A DNA stretch of 17,731 bases from Pedobacter sp. UBA1951 (GTDB taxonomy: Bacteria > Bacteroidota > Bacteroidia > Sphingobacteriales > Sphingobacteriaceae): assembly GCA_002336465.1 (NCBI GenBank), contig DDEP01000087.1, positions 1-17,731 of the forward strand, given 5' to 3'. Below are positions 1-9,201 of the stretch, piece after piece (the first letter of the stretch is position 1; every line of letters begins with the position of its first letter). Under the pieces are notes generated by a model. That model ran no database searches. It was given only the letters and a program-made list of their open reading frames with translations, and was not told the origin of the DNA. Both the position numbers and the translations under genes were made by a program.

Positions 1-29
1 CTTTAAAAACTAACCGAATAAATTAAATT

Positions 30-3000
30 ATGATTAAAACATTTACAAAGCGAAGATTGATTTCAGAAGTTTTGGAAAATCAGAATGGAACAATAAGACC
101 ATTGCACTCTGTATTTCGAAACACAAAGAAAGTAATTTCCGGTTTGGCCATTTGCGGGAAACTGCTGGCTACCGGAGTATTGGTTGGCCAGTTGGCTAAT
201 CCTGTTCAGGTTGTTGCTCAAACTCCGGCTCAAAAAATTGTTGTAAAAGGAACTGTGGTTGATGGAGCTGATAATTTGGGCATACCTGGCGTAAGTATAG
301 TTGACCAAAGCAAAAAAGTTTTAGGTATTACAGATAGTAAGGGAGATTTTTCTATTACAATCAGTAAAGGAATGCCAGTTAGTTTCTCTATGATAGGATT
401 TGCAGCTGTTAGCAGAACTTTTAATGCAGATCAAACTGGAGTGATTATAAAAATGACCTCATCTTCTCATGATCTTGATGCAGTAGTGGTTACTGCACTA
501 GGTATCAAACGTGAAGAAAAAGCCCTAGGTTATGCCATTACAAAATTAGATAGTAACCAGTTTACAGATGCTGTATCTAGTAACTGGACAGATGCTTTGT
601 CTGGTAAAGTTGCGGGTTTGAATTTAGTTCGTAATGGTGGCCCTGCAGGTTCTAATAAAATTATATTACGTGGTGAGAATAACCTTACTGGTGATAATGA
701 AGCCTTAATTGTGATTGATGGTGTGGTTGCATCTAGCTCTTCTAGAAGAACAGCTGCTACAGGTGGTGGTGTATATGGTACTTCTGGAGATATCATGCCA
801 GCCGATTTTGGTAGTGGATTAAACGATTTAAACCCTGAAGATATAGAAAGCGTAACTACGCTTAAGGGACCAGCCGCTTCAGCATTATATGGTCAACGGG
901 GTGCAAATGGAGCGATTATCATTACTACTAAATCTGCAACTAAGAATAGAAAAACAATGGGTATTACCTTTACTTCTAACAGTACATGGGAGCAAGTAAA
1001 CCGCTATCCTGATAGACAAAGTGAATACGGACAAGGCCAGTATGGTGTTTCCTACTTTTCATATGGAGCTACTGAAGATGGCGCTAGTACAAATGCAACC
1101 AGTTCATCTTGGGGAGCACCTTTTTCATTAGGAGGAATGTTTTATCAGTATGATCCTGCTACTCAAAAACGTAACCTAGTTAGAACACCGTGGGTAGCTT
1201 ATGAAGATCCAATCAAGGCATTTTTTATTACAGGTTTTGAGTCGGCCAATTCTGTTAGTTTAGATGGTACTTATAAAAAAGTTGCTATGCGTTTCTCTGC
1301 AAGCCATGGTAACAATGATTGGATTGTGCCTAATACAGGAATGGAACGTACTTCAGCATCATTTAATGCAAATACAAACCTTACTAAAAACTTAAGTATA
1401 AACATTAAAGCTCAATATAATAATAGACATAGCGATAATTTACCGGCTACAGGCTATGGTAACCAGTCATTAATGTATTGGTTTATGTTTGCACAACCAA
1501 ACGTAAATACAGATTGGTATCGTGATTATTGGGATCATGATCCAAAATATGCACCTTATACAAAACTTGTAAACATAACCACCTCAAATCCTGAAAGTCC
1601 TTATGCAATTTCAGAGCAATATACCAATGCGCAACGTCGTAATGGTTGGTTAGGTAATATACAAGCAACCTATAAATTTACTAAGGAGTTGAGTTTAATG
1701 GTTAGGGCTTCTGGCGATTTAACAAAAGACATTCGTGAAACTAAACGTCCTTATGATGCTTCAGGAGGTAAATTCAACCAAGGCTCTTTTCGTGTAACCA
1801 ACATCAGATCATATGAAATCAATGCCGATTTCATGTTAAAGTATGATAAGAAAATCACTAAAGACTTACAGATGACAGCTTCACTTGGAGGCAGTCAGAT
1901 GAGAAATGAATACGATAAAAATGAGGTAAGAGCAGATGGTCTTGCAATTCCGAACGATTACAGACTTGACAATAACTTAAACCCGTTAATCTATGTGCCT
2001 GATACTTCTAGATATAGAATCAATAGTTTTTATGCCGCTGCATCTTTTGCATATAAAAACTATTTGTTTTTAGATTTAACAGGTCGTCAAGACTGGAACA
2101 GTACGTTGGCAACTGTTACAAGAACAGATAATGTAGGTTTCTTCTATCCATCTGCAAGTTTATCTTTTGTAGCTTCAGATTATTGGAGATTACCCAAAGC
2201 AATTAGTTTTGCCAAATTTAGAGCGTCTTTAGCTCAAGTAGGAAGTGGTAGTACTATACCATATCGTACAGAATATAACTATCTCGTTGCTGCAAATGGT
2301 ATCTATACAGATAATGCCATGACCAACCCAGGAACCTTGCCTAACCCAAATTTAAAGCCTCTAAAAACCACTACCATAGAATTAGGTATGGATTTAAAAA
2401 TGTTTAAAAGTCGCTTAAATTTTGATGTTGCAGTATATGCTGGAAATACGAAAAACCAAATCCTTAGTAGAATTATAGATAGAGCTACAGGGTATAATGT
2501 AGGTATCTTTAACGTAGGAAGAGTGGATAACAAAGGTATTGAGCTTACAATGAGCGCAATACCCGTTCAATCAAAAACCTTTAAGTGGACACTTAATGGT
2601 ACTTTTTCAGCCAATAGAAACCTCATAAAAGAATTGGCAGATACTTCTGTAGTATTGCGTACCGGTGCATTAGGTGGAGGACAAGTGGTGGCTAACGTTG
2701 GTGGTAGTATGGGAGATTTATATGGACTTGGGTTTGTACGCTCCCCAGAAGGACAAATTGTATTTGATGCAAATACTGGATATCCAAAATGGAGTACAGA
2801 TGTAATTTACTTAGGAAACACAATGCCTAGATACAAGTTTAGCTTTGGTACAGGAATTTCATATAAGCAATTTAGTACCAATGTATTGTTCGATGCGCAA
2901 GTGGGAGCAGTAGCACACTCACTTACATTTGCTAGAATGGCTTCATTGGGTAAATTAAAAATTACCCTTCCAGGTAGATATAATGGAATAATTGGAGATG

Positions 3001-3359
3001 GAGTTGTGGCTAATGGAGATGGAACTTATAGAAAAAATGATGTAATTGCTACAAACCTTGAGCAGTATTATACAGAAATGTACAACAGCAACGCTGAAGG
3101 AAGTGTAATGAGTACCGACTTCTTAAAGTTTAGAGAAGCTAATATCACTTATACTTTTAAAAAGAGCTTTTTGCAAAAAGTAGGTTTCAGTAAAATGACC
3201 TTAGGCGTTTATGGTCGTAACTTATTTATATGGTCGCCATGGCCAGCATTTGATCCTGAGTTTGGTACTCTGGCAGGAACTGACATTGTACAAGGTTTCG
3301 AAACCGGACAATTGCCATCAACAAGGACTTTCGGTGTACGTTTAGTAGTAGGCATTTAA
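30..3359 (+). CDS. SusC/RagA-type TonB-dependent outer-membrane transporter
   Basis: This 1109-residue protein would form the outer-membrane channel of a SusCD nutrient importer powered by TonB. It has a long basic N-terminus, a hydrophobic segment near residues 35-53 and a likely signal cleavage after Ala63 (VVA-Q). A CarboxypepD_reg-like beta domain follows (about 70-142), then the SusC hallmark LDAVVVTALGIKREEKALGYA-type segment (around 149-170; quoted in part: AVVVTALGIKREEKALGY). A plug domain covers roughly 170-310 (LSGKVAGL, LIVIDGV, LKGPAASALYGQRGANGAI) and a large barrel runs to the C-terminal RTFGVRLVVGI. The length is normal for the family. The ATG at 30 is the only credible start, because the next in-frame Met lies inside the mature protein. 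It is 12 nt upstream of the SusD partner. The substrate cannot be read from the sequence; the phosphodiesterase genes downstream suggest an organophosphate. Family assignment is near certain. Confidence 0.96.
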   Translation: MIKTFTKRRLISEVLENQNGTIRPLHSVFRNTKKVISGLAICGKLLATGVLVGQLANPVQVVAQTPAQKIVVKGTVVDGADNLGIPGVSIVDQSKKVLGITDSKGDFSITISKGMPVSFSMIGFAAVSRTFNADQTGVIIKMTSSSHDLDAVVVTALGIKREEKALGYAITKLDSNQFTDAVSSNWTDALSGKVAGLNLVRNGGPAGSNKIILRGENNLTGDNEALIVIDGVVASSSSRRTAATGGGVYGTSGDIMPADFGSGLNDLNPEDIESVTTLKGPAASALYGQRGANGAIIITTKSATKNRKTMGITFTSNSTWEQVNRYPDRQSEYGQGQYGVSYFSYGATEDGASTNATSSSWGAPFSLGGMFYQYDPATQKRNLVRTPWVAYEDPIKAFFITGFESANSVSLDGTYKKVAMRFSASHGNNDWIVPNTGMERTSASFNANTNLTKNLSINIKAQYNNRHSDNLPATGYGNQSLMYWFMFAQPNVNTDWYRDYWDHDPKYAPYTKLVNITTSNPESPYAISEQYTNAQRRNGWLGNIQATYKFTKELSLMVRASGDLTKDIRETKRPYDASGGKFNQGSFRVTNIRSYEINADFMLKYDKKITKDLQMTASLGGSQMRNEYDKNEVRADGLAIPNDYRLDNNLNPLIYVPDTSRYRINSFYAAASFAYKNYLFLDLTGRQDWNSTLATVTRTDNVGFFYPSASLSFVASDYWRLPKAISFAKFRASLAQVGSGSTIPYRTEYNYLVAANGIYTDNAMTNPGTLPNPNLKPLKTTTIELGMDLKMFKSRLNFDVAVYAGNTKNQILSRIIDRATGYNVGIFNVGRVDNKGIELTMSAIPVQSKTFKWTLNGTFSANRNLIKELADTSVVLRTGALGGGQVVANVGGSMGDLYGLGFVRSPEGQIVFDANTGYPKWSTDVIYLGNTMPRYKFSFGTGISYKQFSTNVLFDAQVGAVAHSLTFARMASLGKLKITLPGRYNGIIGDGVVANGDGTYRKNDVIATNLEQYYTEMYNSNAEGSVMSTDFLKFREANITYTFKKSFLQKVGFSKMTLGVYGRNLFIWSPWPAFDPEFGTLAGTDIVQGFETGQLPSTRTFGVRLVVGI

Positions 3360-3371
3360 TAGCAAGTAACC

Positions 3372-4943
3372 ATGAAGATTATAAAAAATACAATTACATA
3401 TACATTACTAGGAGTTCTGATTACTTCTTCGTTTTCATGTACAAAAGATTTTAATAAAGTAAATACAGACCCTGTTGGACAACGAACTGTAGCTGCACAT
3501 CAGCTAATGGCATCATCGCTAGTAAATGTTGTGAGTACTAATTTGGTGCGTAACAGAAGTTTTAATAATGAGTTGATGCAGGTTACGGTTGATCTTAACG
3601 AATCAGACGGTAGGGTGTTCAGGTATGATGTTAGACGTACTTGGGCTGATTATACCTGGAATAGCTGGTATGTGAACCTTACTGATTTAAAGGATATTTA
3701 TACCATTGCTAGTAAGCCTGAATCATTAAATAAATCTTATCAAGGTATCTCACTTATTACACAAGCGTGGGTATTTTCGTTACTTACCGATACTTATGGT
3801 GATGTACCATACTCAGAAGCGAATGAAGGAAGAAATGGAAATTATCAACCTGTTTTTGATAAGCAGAAAGATATTTACCTAGACTTGTTTAAAAAACTGG
3901 AGGATGCCAATAACCTTCTTAAAGAAGGAGCGACAATTGTAGCTACCAGCGATCCTGTTTACCAAGGCGATATAGCCAAATGGAGAAGATTAGGCAATTC
4001 ATTGTACCTTAGATTATTACTTCGTGTTTCTAAAAAGGCAGAAGTATCATCAACAGTACTTGCAAAAATTAAGGAAATGGTAGATACTAATCCTGCCAAT
4101 TATCCTATCATGGAAAACAATAGCCATACAGCTAAGATTTTATGGAACGGTACCAACAGTACAACTTCTTTATTTTCTTCGCCTTTAATGATAAACGTAA
4201 GAGCGGTTGATTTTAGAGGACCTGGTATAGCAGAATTTTTTATCAATAACTTAGTGGTATGGGCAGATCCTCGTATCCTTCCTGCTTATGGTAAGAATAA
4301 TGTTAACCGTTTTGGTATAAAGCCTGGATCAGGAGGTTATGCCGGTGTACCTAGCGGTTATGAAGTTGGTCGCAAACCAAATATAGAGTCGCGTTTTTAT
4401 GCAGCAGATGAAAATCCTGCTATAACTTTACAAACAGATCCATATACTGGTATCATCATGAACTGTGCTGAGGTTGATTTTATTTTAGCTGAAGCAGCAG
4501 CCAAAGGATGGATAAGTGGAAGTGCCGAAACTTATTATAACAAAGGTATAGCCGATGCCATAAACTATTGGGTACCAAGTATCATGAATGGTGGAGCTAC
4601 AGATCCTGCTGTGGCTAGTTATGTAACTGCTGCCGATATCAAATGGAACAATTCTTTACCATTAGAAAGCTCAAATCCAAATGAAGTAAGTAAGATGTTG
4701 CTGATACATCAGCAAAAATACTATGCATTGTTCTTGGTAGATTTCCAACAGTGGTTTGAGTACCGTCGTACTTCTTATCCTTTCTTACCAAAAGGAGCAG
4801 GTCTAGTAAATGGTGGAGTGATGCCTGCAAGGCTAAATTATCCAATTGTTACCCAGTCAACTAATCCTACCAATTATAAAAATGCTTTGGTTACTCAAGG
4901 TGCCGATGAGATAAGTACCAAAGTTTGGTGGCAGAAACCTTAA
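3372..4943 (+). CDS. SusD/RagB-type nutrient-binding outer-membrane lipoprotein
   Basis: This 523-residue lipoprotein is the expected substrate-binding lid over the SusC channel. The signal peptide ends in a lipobox (SSFSC, lipidated Cys23), followed by the KDFNKVNTDP stretch common near the mature N-terminus of SusD proteins, especially the SusD_2-like branch. Helical TPR-type segments are visible (for example SLITQAWVFSLLTDTYGDVPYSEA around residues 125-150, quoted in part: TDTYGDVPYSEA). The C-terminal half has the usual NCAEVDFILAEAAAKGW and QQKYYALFLVDFQQWFEYRR elements (in part: DFILAEAAAKGW; FQQWFEYRRT). Length and position directly after SusC are typical. It starts 12 nt after the SusC stop and is certainly co-transcribed with it. 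Ligand specificity is unknown. Confidence 0.95.
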   Translation: MKIIKNTITYTLLGVLITSSFSCTKDFNKVNTDPVGQRTVAAHQLMASSLVNVVSTNLVRNRSFNNELMQVTVDLNESDGRVFRYDVRRTWADYTWNSWYVNLTDLKDIYTIASKPESLNKSYQGISLITQAWVFSLLTDTYGDVPYSEANEGRNGNYQPVFDKQKDIYLDLFKKLEDANNLLKEGATIVATSDPVYQGDIAKWRRLGNSLYLRLLLRVSKKAEVSSTVLAKIKEMVDTNPANYPIMENNSHTAKILWNGTNSTTSLFSSPLMINVRAVDFRGPGIAEFFINNLVVWADPRILPAYGKNNVNRFGIKPGSGGYAGVPSGYEVGRKPNIESRFYAADENPAITLQTDPYTGIIMNCAEVDFILAEAAAKGWISGSAETYYNKGIADAINYWVPSIMNGGATDPAVASYVTAADIKWNNSLPLESSNPNEVSKMLLIHQQKYYALFLVDFQQWFEYRRTSYPFLPKGAGLVNGGVMPARLNYPIVTQSTNPTNYKNALVTQGADEISTKVWWQKP

Positions 4944-4961
4944 TTATTAATGATTTTGATC

Positions 4962-6545
4962 ATGAAAAAGATATTAAAATATACATACCTATTGGCCATT
5001 ATAGTAAGTATAATGATAAGCGCATGCAAGCGTGATGCTGATTATATAAAAGGAACGCCAAGTCCTTTTATCTCTAACTTTGATTTAAAGAAACAATATA
5101 AAGAAGCAGATTTGCCTCTAAACAGCGATATAATGCTTGGGGCAAATTCAATAAAAGGAGTTGTAATATCTGATTATCCATCGGGTAATGCACCTAATGG
5201 ATTACTGATTATCCAAAACTCTAGAATGGTGGGAAGTGGTATAGATTCAGTAAGAGGAATGGCTATTAATATAGGAGCAGATGCGGCAAAATATGCTATT
5301 GGCGATTCTGTGCATATTAAAGTTGATGGAGGAGTGTTAAAAAGAGTAGATGGTATTTTACAGATCACTGGAGTATCATCTACTGCAGTAAATAAAGTAG
5401 CTTCAGGAAAAGCTATCAAAGTGCCTATCGTTAGTTCTGCACAGCTATTGGCAGCTCCTGGAACATATGAAAATACTTTAGTTACGATGAGTAATACCGT
5501 ATTGGAACCAGAGCCCGCACAGGGTGAAACTTATGCGGGAGATAAAACCATTAATGATGGTTTTGGAACTGCTACTTTGCATACCGAAGCAACAGCTGAT
5601 TTTGCAAATCAACCTATACCTGCAAGCGCTAATTTTACTGGGGTTATTTATTACAACAATCAGCGTAAACCTCAAATCTGGATTAGAAATCTAAACGATG
5701 CTTTTGAATTACCTTTAATTAAGCCATCTCCACTTGTTATTACAGGTTATTTATCTGATCCAACGGGTGATGATGCAGTGGCAACAGGAACGAAAAATAA
5801 AACACCCGGAGCTTATGAATATATACAGCTAATGGCTACCCGAGATATAGATTTTGCTGTAACACCATTCTCTATAGTAACCCATAACAATGCCGGAGCA
5901 GCTACTTATCCAACATCAGGTTGGGCGACTGGAGGTGTACGTACTTATAAAATTACTGTAACCTCTGGAACTGCTAAGAAAGGAGATTTTCTTTATGTTG
6001 GCGGCTATAGTAAATTGATTTGGGGTTTAGGTTCTACAGATATTTCATCAGCTAAATGGATAGCAGCAGTTAATTATGCTGATAATGATGGTGCAGGTTT
6101 TGGAACAAAAACTACCAATTTACTAGCTAATAGCGGTAATCCAGCAGGTATTGCTGTATTTGAAGGAACTACAGTTACAGCCAGTTCAGTACCTTTAGAT
6201 GTAATAATGTATGGCGGTACCAACTATAATTCGGGTATGGTGTATTCTGCTGGTCCTCCTGAAGTGGGTTATCGAATTACCAATACCGATTTTTATAGCA
6301 CCATTAATGCTTCTACAAGAAAACCGCAACCATTTTATGCGGGAGGTAGCAATACTACTAGGTTGTCATTCCAATTTACCCAATCAAATCCAACTGGGGG
6401 AAGTTTTGTGCGCTTAGGTGGAGTTTATAACCCCCTTACAGGCAGATGGAAAGCTGGCAGGTCTTTGAGAAACATAACCATGTCAGCCACGATGCAATTA
6501 TCAGAACTAGAAACAGGAGTTGGTATCACAACCTTAGAAAATTGA
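4962..6545 (+). CDS. DUF5689-type surface lipoprotein, SusCD accessory
   Basis: The ATG at 4962 is preferred because it gives a compact signal peptide (MKKILKYTYLLAI...) with lipobox MISAC and lipidated Cys22. An in-frame ATG at 4950 would only add MILI. Residues about 35-250 look like the DUF5689 domain, a beta-rich OB-like fold common in lipoproteins encoded beside SusCD. Visible elements are IKGVVISDYPSGN, LLIIQNSR, YAIGDSVHIKVDGG and YENTLVTMSN, followed by FTGVIYYNNQRKPQIWIRN. The C-terminal half (about 260-527) is another beta-rich region opening with AYEYIQLMATRDIDF, faintly like a lamin-tail-type domain, which I cannot assign with confidence. It has no catalytic motif I recognise. Position as third gene of the run, 18 nt after susD, suggests a surface-exposed binding subunit of the importer. 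DUF5689 is a motif-level judgement. Confidence 0.8.
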   Translation: MKKILKYTYLLAIIVSIMISACKRDADYIKGTPSPFISNFDLKKQYKEADLPLNSDIMLGANSIKGVVISDYPSGNAPNGLLIIQNSRMVGSGIDSVRGMAINIGADAAKYAIGDSVHIKVDGGVLKRVDGILQITGVSSTAVNKVASGKAIKVPIVSSAQLLAAPGTYENTLVTMSNTVLEPEPAQGETYAGDKTINDGFGTATLHTEATADFANQPIPASANFTGVIYYNNQRKPQIWIRNLNDAFELPLIKPSPLVITGYLSDPTGDDAVATGTKNKTPGAYEYIQLMATRDIDFAVTPFSIVTHNNAGAATYPTSGWATGGVRTYKITVTSGTAKKGDFLYVGGYSKLIWGLGSTDISSAKWIAAVNYADNDGAGFGTKTTNLLANSGNPAGIAVFEGTTVTASSVPLDVIMYGGTNYNSGMVYSAGPPEVGYRITNTDFYSTINASTRKPQPFYAGGSNTTRLSFQFTQSNPTGGSFVRLGGVYNPLTGRWKAGRSLRNITMSATMQLSELETGVGITTLEN

Positions 6546-6549
6546 TTGA

Positions 6550-7746
6550 ATGAGCTCATTTAAGATATATTTTCTTGTCTTATTTCTTGCATTTGCAGGT
6601 TGTAAAAAATCATTAGAAAATAGTAACAATGATAATAATAACAGAGGTGCCGATCAAGGTACCTCTGTTAATTTAACCCTACCGTCTTCTGTTTTTACAG
6701 AATTAGATAAGGTTAGTAAAGGGCAGTCTTCTGCAGCTATAATGGATAAGCTTATAGGTATGATCAATGCTACACCAGTAGCTGCACATATTTACATGTC
6801 CATTTATATGTTCGATTATCAGCCTCTTATCAATGCTTTAAAAGAGGCTTCAAATAAAGGTGTTTACTTGCATATTATGATCGATAGCAGTATTGACGAT
6901 TCTATCAAGCAAAATATGGCTACCGTTGGAGTTGTACGAGATTTTATCAGGTCAGGTTCTGAATTAGTGATTGTTACCAATGATGTGAATACATCATCTA
7001 TCAATCACAATAAATTTGTATTGTTTTCAGCGTTGAAAACCACTAATGGTAAGTTTGAAAACGTAGTATTTCAAACTTCACATAACTTTACCCTTGACGA
7101 CTCAAAGAAAATACAGGATGCAATCATTTTAAATGATGCCGGTTTGTACGGTGCCTATATAGATTTCTGGAAAGACATTAAAGCAAAGTCAACGTCGGGC
7201 ATGAAAGATTATTACTATAAAGAATATAGTTCTGTCGATGGTAGAACCAACGCATATTTTTTTCCAAAGCGGCGTAATGGTGCTTCGTATGGTGAGGATA
7301 GCATTATTGAGATTTTGAATAATATAAGTGATTTGCCCAATGCCACCATCAGGGTAGGTATGTCAGACTGGGTAGTGTCTAGGGTCAATGTTGCTAATAA
7401 ACTGAGTGAACTTTTAGATAAAGGTGCCAAAATAGAAATCGTAGTTAAAAATAAAATAGACAGCGAGATACAGGCCGTATTAAAAAGTATGCAACAGCGT
7501 GGGGCAACGATTAAAATGTATAATATCTCACAAACCAATATTCATTCAAAGTTTTTAATGATTGATGGTAAATACAAAGGCGAACAATGTAAGATTATAG
7601 CTACTGGAAGTCATAATTATACCACTAATGCACTTAGAAATAATAACGAAACTTTAGTTTTACTGAAAAATTATACAGAAATATATAACAACTATTTGAA
7701 CTATTATACCGAAATGAAAAAACTGCCCGGTATAAGTATCAATTGA
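6550..7746 (+). CDS. Phospholipase D-fold lipoprotein (phosphodiesterase or nuclease-like)
   Basis: A 398-residue lipoprotein (LAFAGC, lipidated Cys18) with an Asn-rich tether and two PLD-type half-domains. The C-terminal half has an intact HxKx4D motif (His332, Lys334, Asp339) followed by GSHNYT (353-358). The N-terminal half has His153 and Lys155, but the Asp position is Ser160 (HNKFVLFS); a paired TSHNFT element follows it. PLD enzymes use two HKD histidines at one interface to cleave phosphodiesters through a phosphohistidine intermediate; both His-Lys pairs are present, so activity is plausible. The family includes phospholipases D, Nuc-type endonucleases and transphosphatidylases, and sequence alone does not choose among them. 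It begins 4 nt after the DUF5689 gene, which points to coupled expression and action at the outer membrane beside the SusCD importer. Confidence 0.88.
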   Translation: MSSFKIYFLVLFLAFAGCKKSLENSNNDNNNRGADQGTSVNLTLPSSVFTELDKVSKGQSSAAIMDKLIGMINATPVAAHIYMSIYMFDYQPLINALKEASNKGVYLHIMIDSSIDDSIKQNMATVGVVRDFIRSGSELVIVTNDVNTSSINHNKFVLFSALKTTNGKFENVVFQTSHNFTLDDSKKIQDAIILNDAGLYGAYIDFWKDIKAKSTSGMKDYYYKEYSSVDGRTNAYFFPKRRNGASYGEDSIIEILNNISDLPNATIRVGMSDWVVSRVNVANKLSELLDKGAKIEIVVKNKIDSEIQAVLKSMQQRGATIKMYNISQTNIHSKFLMIDGKYKGEQCKIIATGSHNYTTNALRNNNETLVLLKNYTEIYNNYLNYYTEMKKLPGISIN

Positions 7747-7770
7747 TTTTTTTAAGTTTTTGAACCACAA

Positions 7771-9186
7771 ATGAAAAGAAGAGAATTTGTAAAAGGCTTT
7801 GGTTTACTTGCCGGAGGTATGGTAATCAGCCTTAAATTAAACGCTTTCGATAGATTTTTAAACGCAGATACCCTAAAAGGTAGAGTAACGGATGGTAAAC
7901 AGGGCATAGCAAATGCCGTTTTATCAGATGGATTTGAAGTAGTGCAAACCAATAAGGATGGTTACTATACTCTTAAGCTAAATGAAAAATCAGAATTTTT
8001 ATTTTTAAGCACACCTTCGGGTTATGAGTTTAAAGTAGATAATGGTAGTATCAACAGGCAGTATGAAAATATAGCCGGGGTAAATGAATTTAACTTTACC
8101 TTAAAAAAACTTAGCAGAGACGATAATAAACATCATTTTATCATCTGGGCGGATCCACAGGTAAAAAATAAAAAAGATGTAGAACAGATGATGGCTACTT
8201 CTGTTCCTGATACTAGACGAGTGATTGAAAGCTTGGGTAAAGATGCTTTGGTACACGGCATAGGCGTTGGAGATTTGGTATGGGATAATTTACCTTTATT
8301 CGAATCTTATAATAAGGCTGTTGCTGAAATGGGAATTCCTTTCTTTCAATGTTTAGGTAATCATGACATGGATTATCGTCAGGGAGGGGATGAAACCTCT
8401 GACCGTACATTTAAAAAATATTTCGGGCCAACTTATTATTCATTTAATAGAGGTAAAGCTCACTATATTGTGCTAGATGATGTTCGTTATTTAGGTACAG
8501 AACGCAATTATGATGGCTATATAACAGAAGAGCAACTGGCTTGGATGGAAAAAGACCTCAAATTTGTAGATAGAAATGCCTTGGTTATAGTTAATGCACA
8601 CATTCCAATTCATAACAGCGTAAAGAACAACAAAGATTTTTATAAATTGCTCAAAGATTATAAAAATGCCCATGTTATGTCTGGACATACCCATTACAAC
8701 CGTAACGTGATTAAAGAAGGTGTTTTTGAACATAATCATGGTGCTGTTTGTGGAGCTTGGTGGACAGGACCAATCTGTGAAGACGGTACACCACGTGGAT
8801 ACGGCGTTTATGAAGTAACCGGAACCGAATTGAAATGGTATTATAAAGGAACAGGACAGGATCGCACTTACCAAATTTCGTTAGATGTAGAAAAATTAAC
8901 GGGTAACAACAGGGTAATTGCCAATGTTTGGAACTATGATCCTAAATGGAAAATAGAATACTATTTAGATGGCGAGCTTATGGGCGATATGCCTCAGCAA
9001 AAAGGTTATGATCCTGAGGCTGTAAGGCTTTACAAAGGACCTGAATTACCTGCTTCAAGAGGTTTTGCAGAGCCTAAAAGTACCGATCATTTATTTATGA
9101 TACATTGTGGCCCTGAGGTAAAAGAAGTCAAAGTGGTTGCAACAGACCGTTTCGGAGAAAAATTTGTGGCAACAAAGAACATATAA
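7771..9186 (+). CDS. Calcineurin-like metallophosphoesterase with N- and C-terminal accessory domains
   Basis: A 471-residue three-part protein. The N-terminus KRREFVKGFGLLAGG resembles a twin-arginine signal. A carboxypeptidase-regulatory/MetallophosN-like beta domain follows (about 34-112). The catalytic metallophosphoesterase core (about 120-310) carries ADPQ (Asp128, Gln130) in place of the usual DxH, GD (167-168), GNHD (196-199), NAHIP (His277) and GHTH (305-308), which is a full set of di-metal ligands. A C-terminal beta domain (about 320-471) matches the layout of the MetallophosN-Metallophos-MetallophosC family of Bacteroidota. The family hydrolyses phosphomonoesters or phosphodiesters; the exact substrate is not evident. 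It lies 24 nt after the PLD gene and 15 nt before the GDPD gene, so it probably acts in the periplasm on products of the surface enzymes. Confidence 0.92.
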   Translation: MKRREFVKGFGLLAGGMVISLKLNAFDRFLNADTLKGRVTDGKQGIANAVLSDGFEVVQTNKDGYYTLKLNEKSEFLFLSTPSGYEFKVDNGSINRQYENIAGVNEFNFTLKKLSRDDNKHHFIIWADPQVKNKKDVEQMMATSVPDTRRVIESLGKDALVHGIGVGDLVWDNLPLFESYNKAVAEMGIPFFQCLGNHDMDYRQGGDETSDRTFKKYFGPTYYSFNRGKAHYIVLDDVRYLGTERNYDGYITEEQLAWMEKDLKFVDRNALVIVNAHIPIHNSVKNNKDFYKLLKDYKNAHVMSGHTHYNRNVIKEGVFEHNHGAVCGAWWTGPICEDGTPRGYGVYEVTGTELKWYYKGTGQDRTYQISLDVEKLTGNNRVIANVWNYDPKWKIEYYLDGELMGDMPQQKGYDPEAVRLYKGPELPASRGFAEPKSTDHLFMIHCGPEVKEVKVVATDRFGEKFVATKNI

Positions 9187-9201
9187 TTTAAAACCAGATC
9201 A

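Noticed and set aside
4950..4961. ATG at 4950 as start of the DUF5689 gene
   Set aside because: It adds only MILI before a normal MKKILK signal peptide; the start at 4962 is the more usual form. The two cannot be separated decisively from sequence.
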